DNA from: Paenibacillus phytohabitans
GTDB lineage: Bacteria; Bacillota; Bacilli; Paenibacillales; Paenibacillaceae
Direction: 5' to 3'
Length of the DNA: 64,000 bases
Assembly (NCBI RefSeq): GCF_013141775.1
Contig: NZ_WHOB01000059.1
Span: 124,001-188,000 of the forward strand
This document shows, piece after piece, positions 41,306 through 49,141 of the stretch. The notes under the pieces are model-generated. The model saw nothing but the letters and a program-made list of their open reading frames with translations. It was not told where the DNA came from and made no database searches. A program made the position numbers and the translations under genes. Positions within the stretch are counted from its first letter, which is position 1, and each line of letters begins with the position of its first letter.

Positions 41306-42760
41306 ATGAATCCATCCGCAACAGAAGCCGCCCTGCAAGGCGGCAAGCCTTTTTCGATCAAACCGCTTATCCCTGTACTCTTCGCGCTCATTGCCGGAAT
41401 GCTGCTGGTTATGCTGGACAATACCATTATGAATGTGGCCATACCTGAGCTGGAGAATGTATTTCACACCAGCCTAAAGACCATCCAATGGGCGATTACC
41501 GGCTACACGCTGGCTACCTCCATGATCATTCCGCTCGCAGGGTGGTTCTCGGACAGATTTACCGCTAAGCGTGTTTTTCTTGTATCCATTCTATTGTTCA
41601 CTATCGGCTCCCTGCTGTGTGCAGCGGCCCAGTCCCCGGCTCAGCTGATTGTTTTCCGGATTATGCAGGGTCTTGGCGGCGGCATGGTGGCTCCTATCGG
41701 CATGGCCTTATCCTTCAAAATAGCTCCGCCTGAGCGAAGAGGCGAGCTGATGGGCTTCCTCGCCATGCCCATGCTGATCGCTCCGCTGCTCGGCCCCGTG
41801 TTATCCGGATGGCTGCTCGAATATGTGAGCTGGCATTGGATTTTCCTGATCAATTTGCCCATCGGCCTGATCGCAATCTATTTAGGGATGAAGTATCTTC
41901 CGGTCTCCGAAAAAGGAACCGCCGCCAAACTTGATATTTGGGGAATGATCCTCTCCCCGCTGGCCTTCTCCAGTCTCGTCTTTGGAGTGCACAGAGGTGG
42001 CGCGGAGGGTTGGACAGACTCCTATACATTGCTGCCGCTTATCTTCGGCTTAGTTGCTCTGTCATTATTTATTGTTGTAGAGCTGCGACAGAAGGAGCCG
42101 CTGCTTGAGCTGCGCTCCTTCCGTTCCTTCGAGTTCACCAAAGGCATTATTCTGGTCTGGATTAACCAGATCGCGTTATTCGGTTCGATCTTGTTGATTC
42201 CTTTATATCTGCAGCAGGTTAGAGGCTTCTCCTCCTTGGAGTCCGGGATGATGATCATCCCGCAGGCGCTGGTCAGCTTCGCCGGCGTTATGGCTGGGGG
42301 CAGACTTCTTGACAAATACGGAGCGCGGATTCCTGTGTTCTCCGGTCTTGTGATGCTCTCGGCTGCACTCGTTCTTTTGTCACGGCTGGACAGCGATACG
42401 ACGATCTATGCGATGATTGGATCCTTCGCCCTTCTGGGACTGGGCCAGGGTCTCACCACCATGCAGCTCGGCACCCATGTACTCAAGTCGGCACCCAAAG
42501 ACCTGATCAGCCGGGTAACCCCGCTGACCACCTCCGCCCAGCAGATTGTCGGCTCCTTCTCCATTGCCATCATCTCCGGTCTGTTGTCTTCCAACATTGC
42601 TGAGCACATGACCCAGGCCGGCTCCGCTGCAGCTTCTGCCCATACTGCAGCGATGGTTGCAGGGTTCCACGACACCTTCCTGCTTCCGCTGAGTCTGGCA
42701 CTTTGCGGGGTTGTATTGAGTCTGTTCCTGCGGAAGCAGGAGCACGGAAGCGGGCAGTGA
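41306..42760 (+). CDS. DHA2-family (EmrB/QacA) MFS multidrug efflux pump
   Basis: The protein has 484 residues with 14 predicted membrane segments. Motif D1 reads LDNTIMNVAIPELE, motif A GWFSDRFTAKRVFL, motif C GLLGPVLSGWL-like (APLLGPVLSGWLLEYVSW). It is a proton-driven drug exporter by family. GAGGAC lies rather far upstream of the ATG. It is divergent from tetR, with a promoter overlapped by a candidate operator. Confidence 0.92.
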   Translation: MNPSATEAALQGGKPFSIKPLIPVLFALIAGMLLVMLDNTIMNVAIPELENVFHTSLKTIQWAITGYTLATSMIIPLAGWFSDRFTAKRVFLVSILLFTIGSLLCAAAQSPAQLIVFRIMQGLGGGMVAPIGMALSFKIAPPERRGELMGFLAMPMLIAPLLGPVLSGWLLEYVSWHWIFLINLPIGLIAIYLGMKYLPVSEKGTAAKLDIWGMILSPLAFSSLVFGVHRGGAEGWTDSYTLLPLIFGLVALSLFIVVELRQKEPLLELRSFRSFEFTKGIILVWINQIALFGSILLIPLYLQQVRGFSSLESGMMIIPQALVSFAGVMAGGRLLDKYGARIPVFSGLVMLSAALVLLSRLDSDTTIYAMIGSFALLGLGQGLTTMQLGTHVLKSAPKDLISRVTPLTTSAQQIVGSFSIAIISGLLSSNIAEHMTQAGSAAASAHTAAMVAGFHDTFLLPLSLALCGVVLSLFLRKQEHGSGQ

Positions 42761-42844
42761 ACAAGGCATTTAAAGAGGCAATCACGCTACGCAAGTTGAT
42801 CGGCATGAAGTAGTAAGTGCATCAGGCTTCGCCTCACATAGCGC

Positions 42845-42990
42845 ACATCACGTATATCACGCATATCACGCATATCACGCATAACGCATATCACGCATAT
42901 CACGCTCATCACGCTCATCACGCATAACGCATATCACGCTCATCACGCTCATCACGCATAACGCATAACGCATATCACGCTCATCACGCA
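42845..42990. repeat. Short tandem repeat of ATCACGCAT-type nonamers
   Basis: About sixteen imperfect units alternate between ATCACGCAT, ATCACGCTC and AACGCAT. The tract ends exactly at the A-run of the hairpin at 42993. It is not coding. Confidence 0.9.
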
Positions 42991-42992
42991 AA

Positions 42993-43025
42993 AAAAGATG
43001 CTCCCCTTACCGGGTAGCATCTTTT
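42993..43025. terminator. Terminator downstream of the efflux pump
   Basis: AAAAGATGCT pairs perfectly with AGCATCTTTT around CCCCTTACCGGGT. The A-run on one side and U-run on the other make it potentially bidirectional. It lies 230 bp after the pump stop, beyond the nonamer tract. Confidence 0.8.
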
Positions 43026-43072
43026 GCGGCTTCTTGTTTCTCATCCCGCCCACATCAGTCCTATAATTGGTG

Positions 43073-43170
43073 CATTGTATTCGGTTTTTCGCATACATCC
43101 GGCCCATCTGCCCTAACATTGGTGCATTGTATTCGGTTTTTCGCATACATCCGGCCCATCTGGCTACTTT
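43073..43170. repeat. Family A 52-bp repeat, two units
   Basis: GTATTCGG starts at 43077 and 43129, again 52 bp apart. The core is TGCATTGTATTCGGTTTTTC then GCATACATCCGGCCCATCTG, a variant of the 1309 array (CGCATAC instead of CACATAC). Confidence 0.88.
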
Positions 43171-43208
43171 TGGTGGACTCAGAGGGAACTTCACCCCCTG
43201 ATTTTCCC

Positions 43209-43258
43209 ACAACGCCTACTTCCGGCGGATTCAGGGGCACTTCTGCCCCTTATTCACC
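43209..43258. repeat. Family B repeat, single copy
   Basis: ACTTCCGGCGGATTCAGG then GGCACTTCTGCCCCTTATTC matches the four-unit array at 16719. It lies directly after the family A copies. Confidence 0.8.
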
Positions 43259-43310
43259 CACCCAGCCTCTTTCCAGCCTACATTCCACCCATTAGCTCAA
43301 AAATCAAAAT

Positions 43311-43340
43311 GGCCCGTAATTGCCTGAGCAATTACGAGCC
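43311..43340 (-). terminator. Terminator of tRNA-Leu
   Basis: On the minus strand GGCTCGTAATTGC pairs with GCAATTACGGGCC around TCAG, followed by ATTTTGATTTTTG. It lies 17 bp after the tRNA 3' end. Confidence 0.9.
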
Positions 43341-43356
43341 ATATTTGTAAAACAGA

Positions 43357-43440
43357 TGCGGTCAAGAGGACTCGAACCTCCACGATATTGCTATCACTGG
43401 CACCTGAAGCCAGCGCGTCTGCCAATTCCGCCATGACCGC
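43357..43440 (-). tRNA. tRNA-Leu (anticodon CAG)
   Basis: On the minus strand the acceptor stem is GCGGTCA/TGACCGC with discriminator A at 43357. The anticodon stem is CTGGC/GCCAG with loop TTCAGGT, giving anticodon CAG. A long variable arm (TGATAGCAATATCG) and the T-arm GGTTCGAGTCC are as expected for a class II leucine tRNA. CCA is not encoded. It has its own promoter and terminator. Confidence 0.96.
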
Positions 43441-43478
43441 ATATTATGTAGTTCAGTGATTCAATCACCGTAATTAAG

Positions 43479-43507
43479 ACTATACTCTCTTTGAATATAA
43501 ATTGCAA
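43479..43507 (-). promoter_or_regulatory. Promoter of tRNA-Leu
   Basis: On the minus strand TTGCAA (43502-43507), 17 bp, TATAGT (43479-43484), 39 bp ahead of the mature 5' end. Confidence 0.8.
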
Positions 43508-43591
43508 GCATTATTTATTGGTGATTATTACAGCACTATGAAAGTCCTGCTATCCACTCAATGACCCACCAATAATATGTATGGAATATTA

Positions 43592-43620
43592 TTGAAATAC
43601 TTATTATTATAATGTATATT
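43592..43620 (+). promoter_or_regulatory. Promoter of the Lrp-LysE-MFS operon
   Basis: TTGAAA (43592-43597), 17 bp, TATATT (43615-43620). An overlapping TATAAT at 43608 has no good -35. The strong ribosome binding site AAGGAGGAA of lrp follows. Confidence 0.65.
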
Positions 43621-43654
43621 CCTCATATGGATTAATAATATAAGGAGGAATAAC

Positions 43655-44122
43655 ATGGATTCTTTAGATTACAAGATCATCTCAGCAATAATGAATAACG
43701 GCAGGATCACCTGGTCCGAGCTTGCCGGACTGCTGGGCCTTTCTTCTCCTGCCGCAGCGGACAGGGTTCGGCGGCTGGAGGAGCAAGGTGTCATTACCGC
43801 ATATACGGCGCTGATCGACGCGGAATCTGCCGGTTACGGATTGGCTGCACTGATTGCCGTATCGCTGGAGCGGCCGGAACACCGGCAAGGCTTCATTGAA
43901 CTCGTGATGAAGCTGCCCGAGGTTCAGGAATGCCATCACACTGCCGGGGATGATGATTACATCCTGAAGCTGCGCTGCCGGGGAACACGGGATCTGGACC
44001 GGATCATCAGCGAGGAGATCAAAGGCCTGCCGGGTATCGTGCGGACCCGCACTACGATTATCCTCGGAACGGTCAAAGAAACTCCGCATGTACCGCTGCC
44101 CCCGGCAGAACGCACACCATGA
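43655..44122 (+). CDS. Lrp/AsnC-family transcriptional regulator
   Basis: The protein has 155 residues; TAAGGAGGAATAAC precedes the ATG. The N-terminal helix-turn-helix is WSELAGLLGLSSPAAADRVR; the C-terminal RAM (amino-acid-binding) domain runs from about residue 65 (LAALIAVSLERPEHRQGF) to TRTTIILGTVKE. It probably senses an amino acid and controls the LysE exporter, whose gene overlaps its stop by 4 bp. Confidence 0.93.
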   Translation: MDSLDYKIISAIMNNGRITWSELAGLLGLSSPAAADRVRRLEEQGVITAYTALIDAESAGYGLAALIAVSLERPEHRQGFIELVMKLPEVQECHHTAGDDDYILKLRCRGTRDLDRIISEEIKGLPGIVRTRTTIILGTVKETPHVPLPPAERTP

Positions 44123-44751
44123 ATACATGGCTGGCCCTGTTAAGCGGTCTCAGCTTCGGCTTCATTATTGCCGCTCCTGTCGGCCCGATGTCTCTGCTGT
44201 GCATGAACCGTACCCTGAAGTCCGGCTTCACTGCCGGTCTCGCTACGGGTGCCGGAATTGCGCTGGCTGACGCCTTCTATGCGCTGGTGACCGTTGCCAG
44301 CTTCCGGTTTGTGAACGATTTCACTACCACCTACGCCTTGCCGCTTCGACTGCTTGGCAGCCTGTTTCTCGGCTATCTGGGGCTGAAGGCGCTATGGACG
44401 GCTCCGGCCAAGGGAGATCCGGTAACAACAGCCGTGCGCAGCGGAATTATCTATAGCCTGTCCTCCGCCTGCCTGCTGACTCTGGCTAATCCGGCAACAC
44501 TTCTGTCCTTCATGGCGCTTGCCGCTTCACTGGGCCAGGCAATCAGCGCCTCCCTGTTTCTTCCGGCAGGGATTGCTCTGGGCTCCTTCGCCTGGTGGCT
44601 GCTGTTATCCGGCCTGATCTCCCTGATCAGGGGCAGGCTGTCCGGCAGCTTCAGCCAGTTCCTGAGCCTGGGCACCGCAATCATACTGGTTCTGTTCAGC
44701 TTATACGGCAGCTTCACCGTATTGTCCACTTATTGGAGGCAACGATTATGA
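44119..44751 (+). CDS. LysE-family amino acid exporter
   Basis: The protein has 210 residues with six membrane segments. The family signature is FIIAAPVGPMSLLCMNRTLK near the N-terminus and the loop SGFTAGLATGAGIALADAFY follows. It exports amino acids or related compounds; the substrate is unknown. ATGA overlaps join it to lrp upstream and the MFS gene downstream, so the three are one operon. Confidence 0.9.
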   Translation: MNTWLALLSGLSFGFIIAAPVGPMSLLCMNRTLKSGFTAGLATGAGIALADAFYALVTVASFRFVNDFTTTYALPLRLLGSLFLGYLGLKALWTAPAKGDPVTTAVRSGIIYSLSSACLLTLANPATLLSFMALAASLGQAISASLFLPAGIALGSFAWWLLLSGLISLIRGRLSGSFSQFLSLGTAIILVLFSLYGSFTVLSTYWRQRL

Positions 44752-45998
44752 AGACCGCCCGCGGTTCCTCTGCTTATCCAGCCTCTGCTTTGCCGCAAGA
44801 ACCACAGCGTCACTCCCGGCCGCAAAGCCCGCTCCAGCTGGCGCATTTCCTGACCGGATATTTCATTTCCAGAATCGGAGACGCCCTATACACCTTTTGT
44901 CTGCCGCTGCTCTCCTACAGGCTGACCGGGTCTGTGCTGGTAATGAGCTCGCTGTTTGCCGTCAGTGTGCTGCCGGTCATACTGTTCGCCCCTTTTGCCG
45001 GAGTGATCCTCGACCGGTTCAATCGCAAGCGGCTGATGCTCTGCGCCGATCTGATCCGAATGGGGCTCATTGCCCTCATTCCTATACTGGCACATTACGG
45101 ACTGCTCGCCATTTGGCATCTGTACGTCATTTCCCTGCTCTTATCCATTGTATCAACGGGTTATGATATAGCGGTTGTAACCCTCATTCCGTCGCTGTCC
45201 GGGAAGAATCTAACCCGGGGGAATGCCGGAGTTCAGACCGCAGGTCAGCTGGCCGATATGCTCGGACCGGCGGTCGCGGGAGGCTTGGCCTCACTTATGA
45301 GCATTACTTCCATCCTGTGGCTGGATGTCGCTTCCTTCGCGGTCATTCTCTGCGTTCTGTACCGGCTTCCGCAGGAACCCGCACGGTCACGCAGCGCCAA
45401 GCCTGCTTTTGCCGCCGAAATGTCCCAGGGCTTCCTCTGGCTGATCCGCAGCCCGGTCCAATTGGCCCTCTCTGTACAGGCAGCCATCGGCAACTTCGGC
45501 TACAGTGCAGCGTATGCCACCCTGACCTACTACCTGATTACCAATCTTCATTTAACTACAGGTCAAATGGGCATGACATATACCTTGCTCGCTGCCGGAG
45601 GAGTCGCCGGGAGCCTTGCGGTTATATATCTCGACCGGCATTTCAGGCGCGGCCGCCTGATTCCGGTGCTGCTGCTGGCCGGAACCTGCGGATTTGTGCT
45701 GGCCGGCTTCAACGACTCCTGGCTGGCGCCGGGAATCGGCTTCGGCCTGGTCGCTGCCTGCAACACCTCCTGGTCCGTATTGTCTGCTTCCATCTGCCAG
45801 GAGAAGGTTCCGCCCGAGCTGCTCGGCAGAGTGCTGAGCTTCTCCAGAGTCGTCACCCGCACGGCTATGCCGGCCGGTGCATTACTCGGCGGCTGGATGA
45901 GCGGTGCATTGGCCCCCGGTGCCGTATTTCTGCTGGCCGCCGCCGCCAAACTGATCGAGGTGCTTATTGCTGTTGCTTCACCAATCCGCAGATTGTGA
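44748..45998 (+). CDS. MFS transporter (EntS/PF05977-like)
   Basis: The protein has 416 residues. The ATG at 44748 is eight bases after TTGGAGG and overlaps the lysE stop (ATGA); the longer frame inside lysE is rejected. Twelve membrane segments are predicted after a 30-residue polar N-terminus, with motif-A-like GVILDRFNRKRLMLCADLIR. Relatives include exporters of siderophores and macrolides. It ends 7 bp from the convergent Btr-like gene. Confidence 0.88.
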   Translation: MKTARGSSAYPASALPQEPQRHSRPQSPLQLAHFLTGYFISRIGDALYTFCLPLLSYRLTGSVLVMSSLFAVSVLPVILFAPFAGVILDRFNRKRLMLCADLIRMGLIALIPILAHYGLLAIWHLYVISLLLSIVSTGYDIAVVTLIPSLSGKNLTRGNAGVQTAGQLADMLGPAVAGGLASLMSITSILWLDVASFAVILCVLYRLPQEPARSRSAKPAFAAEMSQGFLWLIRSPVQLALSVQAAIGNFGYSAAYATLTYYLITNLHLTTGQMGMTYTLLAAGGVAGSLAVIYLDRHFRRGRLIPVLLLAGTCGFVLAGFNDSWLAPGIGFGLVAACNTSWSVLSASICQEKVPPELLGRVLSFSRVVTRTAMPAGALLGGWMSGALAPGAVFLLAAAAKLIEVLIAVASPIRRL

Positions 45999-46005
45999 CT
46001 GGTGC

Positions 46006-47607
46006 CTACGCCAGTACCTTCAGCACATCCTCGATTTTACGCTGATGGGACAGCACACCATAATTCATCCAGGCCATGAAATCAACCTCGTACACACAGC
46101 GGTTGCGCACAGCGGGCAGGCTTCTCCATAGCTGTGTATCGAGCAGCTCCCGGCTTTCACCTTCCTGCTTGTCAAAAGTTATAAACAGATGATCTGCAGT
46201 CAGCTCAGACAATTCTTCACGGCTCAGATTCACACGCTTTTGTCCCCGGGTAAGCCTGCTGACGAATCCATGCCGCTGAAGCCCCAGATCCTCATGCAGA
46301 ACACTTGCTGAATATCCCAGCTCATCACAGCCATACAGAGCAACTCCATAAGCGGATATCCGCAGTAACGCTACCGTCTGTCCCCTGATGCTGCGGCTGA
46401 GCATCCGCTTGGCCTGCCGGGCTTGCTGCTCATAATGGCCGATAACCTCCTGCACCCGTTCCGTTCTGCCGAAGACAGCGGCTGCGGAGCGGAGCGTTGC
46501 CCGCCAGTCCTCCTGATGGAACGGAAGCCGGAGCAGCGGGGCCACCTGGCGGCATTCCCCCAGCTGCCAGCGCTGAAAGCCGTCATCCAGCATAATCAGC
46601 TCGGGCATATACCGGGAGAGTCCTTGCCAGTCTCCGCTCGAAATATCAAAGGCAGGAACCTGATCAAGACCCAGATACTCCTGCTTCCCCCACTGGGCAT
46701 GACAATATTGCACCACCGGAGTAATCCCCAATGCCAGCAGATAATCCTCCAGAAAAGGGGCAAATACGCGGACTCCCTCCTGATGAAGGCTCCTGTATTG
46801 GCCGGGAGTTACACCAACTGTTCCTTTGAAGCGGCGATTGAAATAATACTCATTGCTGTAGCCGACAGCCAGTGCAACATCATGCAGGCGGTCCCTGGTC
46901 AGCAGCAGCTGCTGCTGTGCCCGTTCAATACGCAGTCCATTCAAGTACTCCAAGGGAATCTGACCGGTAATCTCTCTAAAAAGCTGGGTATAACGCGCAC
47001 GGCCAATTCCTGCAAGCTCAGCCAGCTGGTCGACAGATAAGGATTCATTGAAATGGTCCTCCATATAGCGGATCGAACGCTCCACCGCCTCATGATCATC
47101 CCTGGTCTTCATCGCCGGAGAATTCGCCCGCATGATCAGCAGCAGGAGCTCCTGAAAACGGGTCTGAGCCGCAAACCATTCAATATCCTCGGCACTCCTG
47201 CGGCTATGATAAATGGAATCCAGCAGCAGTACACACTGTGAATAAGGTCTGCAGTTAAGGAGTCCCGGCCGGAGCATGCCATCTCCAGACTTCCTTTCCA
47301 CTCCGTTAGGTTTGCTCCCTCCGGTATGAATAACCTCAAAGCCAATCCGGTAAAAGCTCAGTCCCCGCTCTCCGGCCCGGATTCTGTTTAGTGATCCGGC
47401 CTCTATCAGAAATCCGGCACCTTTCTCCAAGGGATATTGCCTATCATCCGCTTTGAGCCAGCCCTGCCCTTCCGAAACTATAATTAATGTATGTTCCTTG
47501 TACACATCTGTCGGTTCATTTTCAGACGGGGACTGGGCAACGGTTTCTATGTTAATCAGGCTATAGAATAGCCTTCTTCCGGTATTTTCCTGTACTAGAT
47601 CCGCCAT
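46006..47607 (-). CDS. Btr-like AraC regulator fused to a siderophore-binding domain
   Basis: The protein has 533 residues; AAGGTGG precedes the ATG. An N-terminal cupin-like AraC sensory region is followed by the AraC double helix-turn-helix at about residues 180-280 (LSVDQLAELAGIGRARYTQL to GVTPGQYRSLH). A periplasmic-binding fold (TroA/FeuA type) occupies about residues 285-530. This order matches B. subtilis Btr, which activates siderophore uptake when it binds the loaded siderophore in the cytoplasm. A Fur box lies upstream. It likely controls the binding lipoprotein gene at 47718. Confidence 0.92.
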   Translation of the reverse strand: MADLVQENTGRRLFYSLINIETVAQSPSENEPTDVYKEHTLIIVSEGQGWLKADDRQYPLEKGAGFLIEAGSLNRIRAGERGLSFYRIGFEVIHTGGSKPNGVERKSGDGMLRPGLLNCRPYSQCVLLLDSIYHSRRSAEDIEWFAAQTRFQELLLLIMRANSPAMKTRDDHEAVERSIRYMEDHFNESLSVDQLAELAGIGRARYTQLFREITGQIPLEYLNGLRIERAQQQLLLTRDRLHDVALAVGYSNEYYFNRRFKGTVGVTPGQYRSLHQEGVRVFAPFLEDYLLALGITPVVQYCHAQWGKQEYLGLDQVPAFDISSGDWQGLSRYMPELIMLDDGFQRWQLGECRQVAPLLRLPFHQEDWRATLRSAAAVFGRTERVQEVIGHYEQQARQAKRMLSRSIRGQTVALLRISAYGVALYGCDELGYSASVLHEDLGLQRHGFVSRLTRGQKRVNLSREELSELTADHLFITFDKQEGESRELLDTQLWRSLPAVRNRCVYEVDFMAWMNYGVLSHQRKIEDVLKVLA

Positions 47608-47622
47608 TCTACCCCACCTTAT

Positions 47623-47637
47623 TGAGAATCATTATCA
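47623..47637 (-). promoter_or_regulatory. Fur box upstream of the Btr-like gene
   Basis: TGAGAATCATTATCA (plus-strand reading) matches the 7-1-7 Fur consensus TGATAATNATTATCA at 14 of 15 positions. It is 16 bp from the start codon. Confidence 0.85.
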
Positions 47638-47656
47638 CCAATTCAGTGTAAAACAA

Positions 47657-47695
47657 AAAAGAAGATCTATCAACTGTGCTGATAGACCTTCTTTT
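47657..47695. terminator. Terminator of the siderophore-binding lipoprotein gene
   Basis: AAAAGAAGATCTATCA pairs with TGATAGACCTTCTTTT (one mismatch). A- and U-runs on both sides make it bidirectional in form. It is 23 bp after the stop at 47718. Confidence 0.88.
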
Positions 47696-47717
47696 CACAT
47701 GCTTCATCAAAATCAGG

Positions 47718-48740
47718 TTATTTCACCATGACCTTAAGCAGATCGTCAAGCTTCATCGTATTTGCCGTGATTGCACCAGACTGCCAGTGGGAACGTTCCA
47801 TTCTGTAGATGTTCCCGTTCTTCACCGCAGGCAGGTTCTTCCATAGAGGGCCATCGAGAATCTGGATCGCCTCCTGATTAGCCGCAGTATCCCAGTCTCC
47901 GTTGTCAGGGAATACAATGATGTGATCCGCTTCAAGCGCTGGTATCACTTCTTCGGAAATAATGGACTGATATTCCGTCATCTCAGCGGCCATCGGGACA
48001 GGTGTCAGACCGAATTGATCATAGAGCACACCGGTAAAGCGGTTTTTGACTCCAAAAAGAGCAAAGGTTTTGTCCGCGACATTAAGCCGGATTACAGCTA
48101 CCTTTTCCTGTCCCAGAGCCTGCTGCAGCTTGGCTTTACCCTCGGCTACCTTCTGGTCATACTCCGCAAGCACAGCCTCACCCTTCTCCGGAATACCCAG
48201 CGCGTCGGCAATCGCTGTGAGCATTAGCCTTGAATCCTGGAGCACGCTCTCCGGCAAACGGTAGGTTGGCGCCACCATGGAATATTGTTCATACTTAGCG
48301 GCATCTGCACCGCCATCGGTAATGATCAGATCGGGATTTTTGTCGAGCAACGCTTCCATACTGCCGCTGATATCGAATTCAGGCACATCCAGATTCAGAT
48401 AATCCTGCTTGCCCCAGCTTGGATGATACCACTGCACCACTGGAGTAACGCCTAGTGCCTTCAGATAATCTTCTACATAGATCCCCGCCACCCGCTTAGG
48501 ATTTACGGGAATTTCTACATCTCCGAATTCTCCGGTAATCGTACGGGTCGCTCCTTCTTCTGAGGCATTATTGCTGCTCTCTGTAGGAGTTGCACTGGCT
48601 GCTGCTGCCTCTTCCGCTGCATTCCCTGCTTGGACAGCGTTGCCCTCCGCAGCCTTGTTAGCAGTCCCGCAAGCCGCCAAAGCGGACATTGCCAGCATAA
48701 GTACGATTGTCCAGATAAACTTCCGGCCCCGGTTTGTCAT
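47718..48740 (-). CDS. Iron-siderophore ABC transporter substrate-binding lipoprotein (FeuA-like)
   Basis: The protein has 340 residues. ATG 48740 is chosen because AGGAG and GAGAG lie upstream; an ATG at 48770 abuts the Fur box and has no ribosome binding site. The lipobox is LAAC, then an Ala/Glu/Ser-rich tether, then the TroA-type fold (VEIPVNPKRVAGIYVEDYLK, DLIITDGGADAAKYEQ). No permease or ATPase gene is nearby, so it must work with components encoded elsewhere. Its binding domain is visibly similar to the C-terminal domain of the adjacent Btr-like regulator. Confidence 0.92.
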   Translation of the reverse strand: MTNRGRKFIWTIVLMLAMSALAACGTANKAAEGNAVQAGNAAEEAAAASATPTESSNNASEEGATRTITGEFGDVEIPVNPKRVAGIYVEDYLKALGVTPVVQWYHPSWGKQDYLNLDVPEFDISGSMEALLDKNPDLIITDGGADAAKYEQYSMVAPTYRLPESVLQDSRLMLTAIADALGIPEKGEAVLAEYDQKVAEGKAKLQQALGQEKVAVIRLNVADKTFALFGVKNRFTGVLYDQFGLTPVPMAAEMTEYQSIISEEVIPALEADHIIVFPDNGDWDTAANQEAIQILDGPLWKNLPAVKNGNIYRMERSHWQSGAITANTMKLDDLLKVMVK

Positions 48741-48770
48741 TTCTCTCTTCACTCCTATGTCTGTTTTCAT

Positions 48771-48785
48771 TGATTATCATTCTCA
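48771..48785 (-). promoter_or_regulatory. Fur box overlapping the lipoprotein promoter
   Basis: TGATTATCATTCTCA (plus-strand reading) matches the Fur consensus at 13 of 15 positions and covers the predicted -10 GATAAT. Confidence 0.8.
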
Positions 48786-48802
48786 TGTAATCTTAATGAC
48801 AA
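48773..48802 (-). promoter_or_regulatory. Promoter of the siderophore-binding lipoprotein gene
   Basis: On the minus strand TTGTCA (48797-48802), 18 bp, GATAAT (48773-48778), with the Fur box over the -10. Confidence 0.65.
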
Positions 48803-48991
48803 TAGTAGCATGTCCTGATCAGCTTTCAATGCACTTTCTCTGCCAAAATCTTATACAAACTAAGCGTATTGAATTTAGCTGTAATTGGATACGGCAGCCG
48901 TTCTTTTCTAAGGACGGTAACGTTTCAGCGAGAAATAGAAGGATAAGTGATCCTGTGAAACATATAAATTCTTATAGTTATCAAAAAAATT

Positions 48992-49015
48992 GACCCCGCC
49001 AGCAAGTGGCGGAGT
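48992..49015 (-). terminator. Terminator of the MFS gene at 49142
   Basis: On the minus strand GACTCCGCCA pairs with TGGCGGGGTC, followed by AATTTTTTTG. Apart from it, 48803-49141 holds nothing I can support as a gene. Confidence 0.8.
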
Positions 49016-49141
49016 CCATAGTTCATAAACATATATAGCACATACAAGCTGAGGATATCCTTAATATACCATCCGATTGTAAATGGAATGTGTGAGGTAA
49101 TCCATGAAAATAATAAATATATCCGTGTTCATTATAATCCG

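Noticed and set aside
43655..45998. Horizontal island next to tRNA-Leu
   Set aside because: tRNA genes are common integration sites, but no integrase, no direct repeat of the tRNA end and no mobile gene were seen nearby; the Lrp-LysE-MFS operon looks ordinary.
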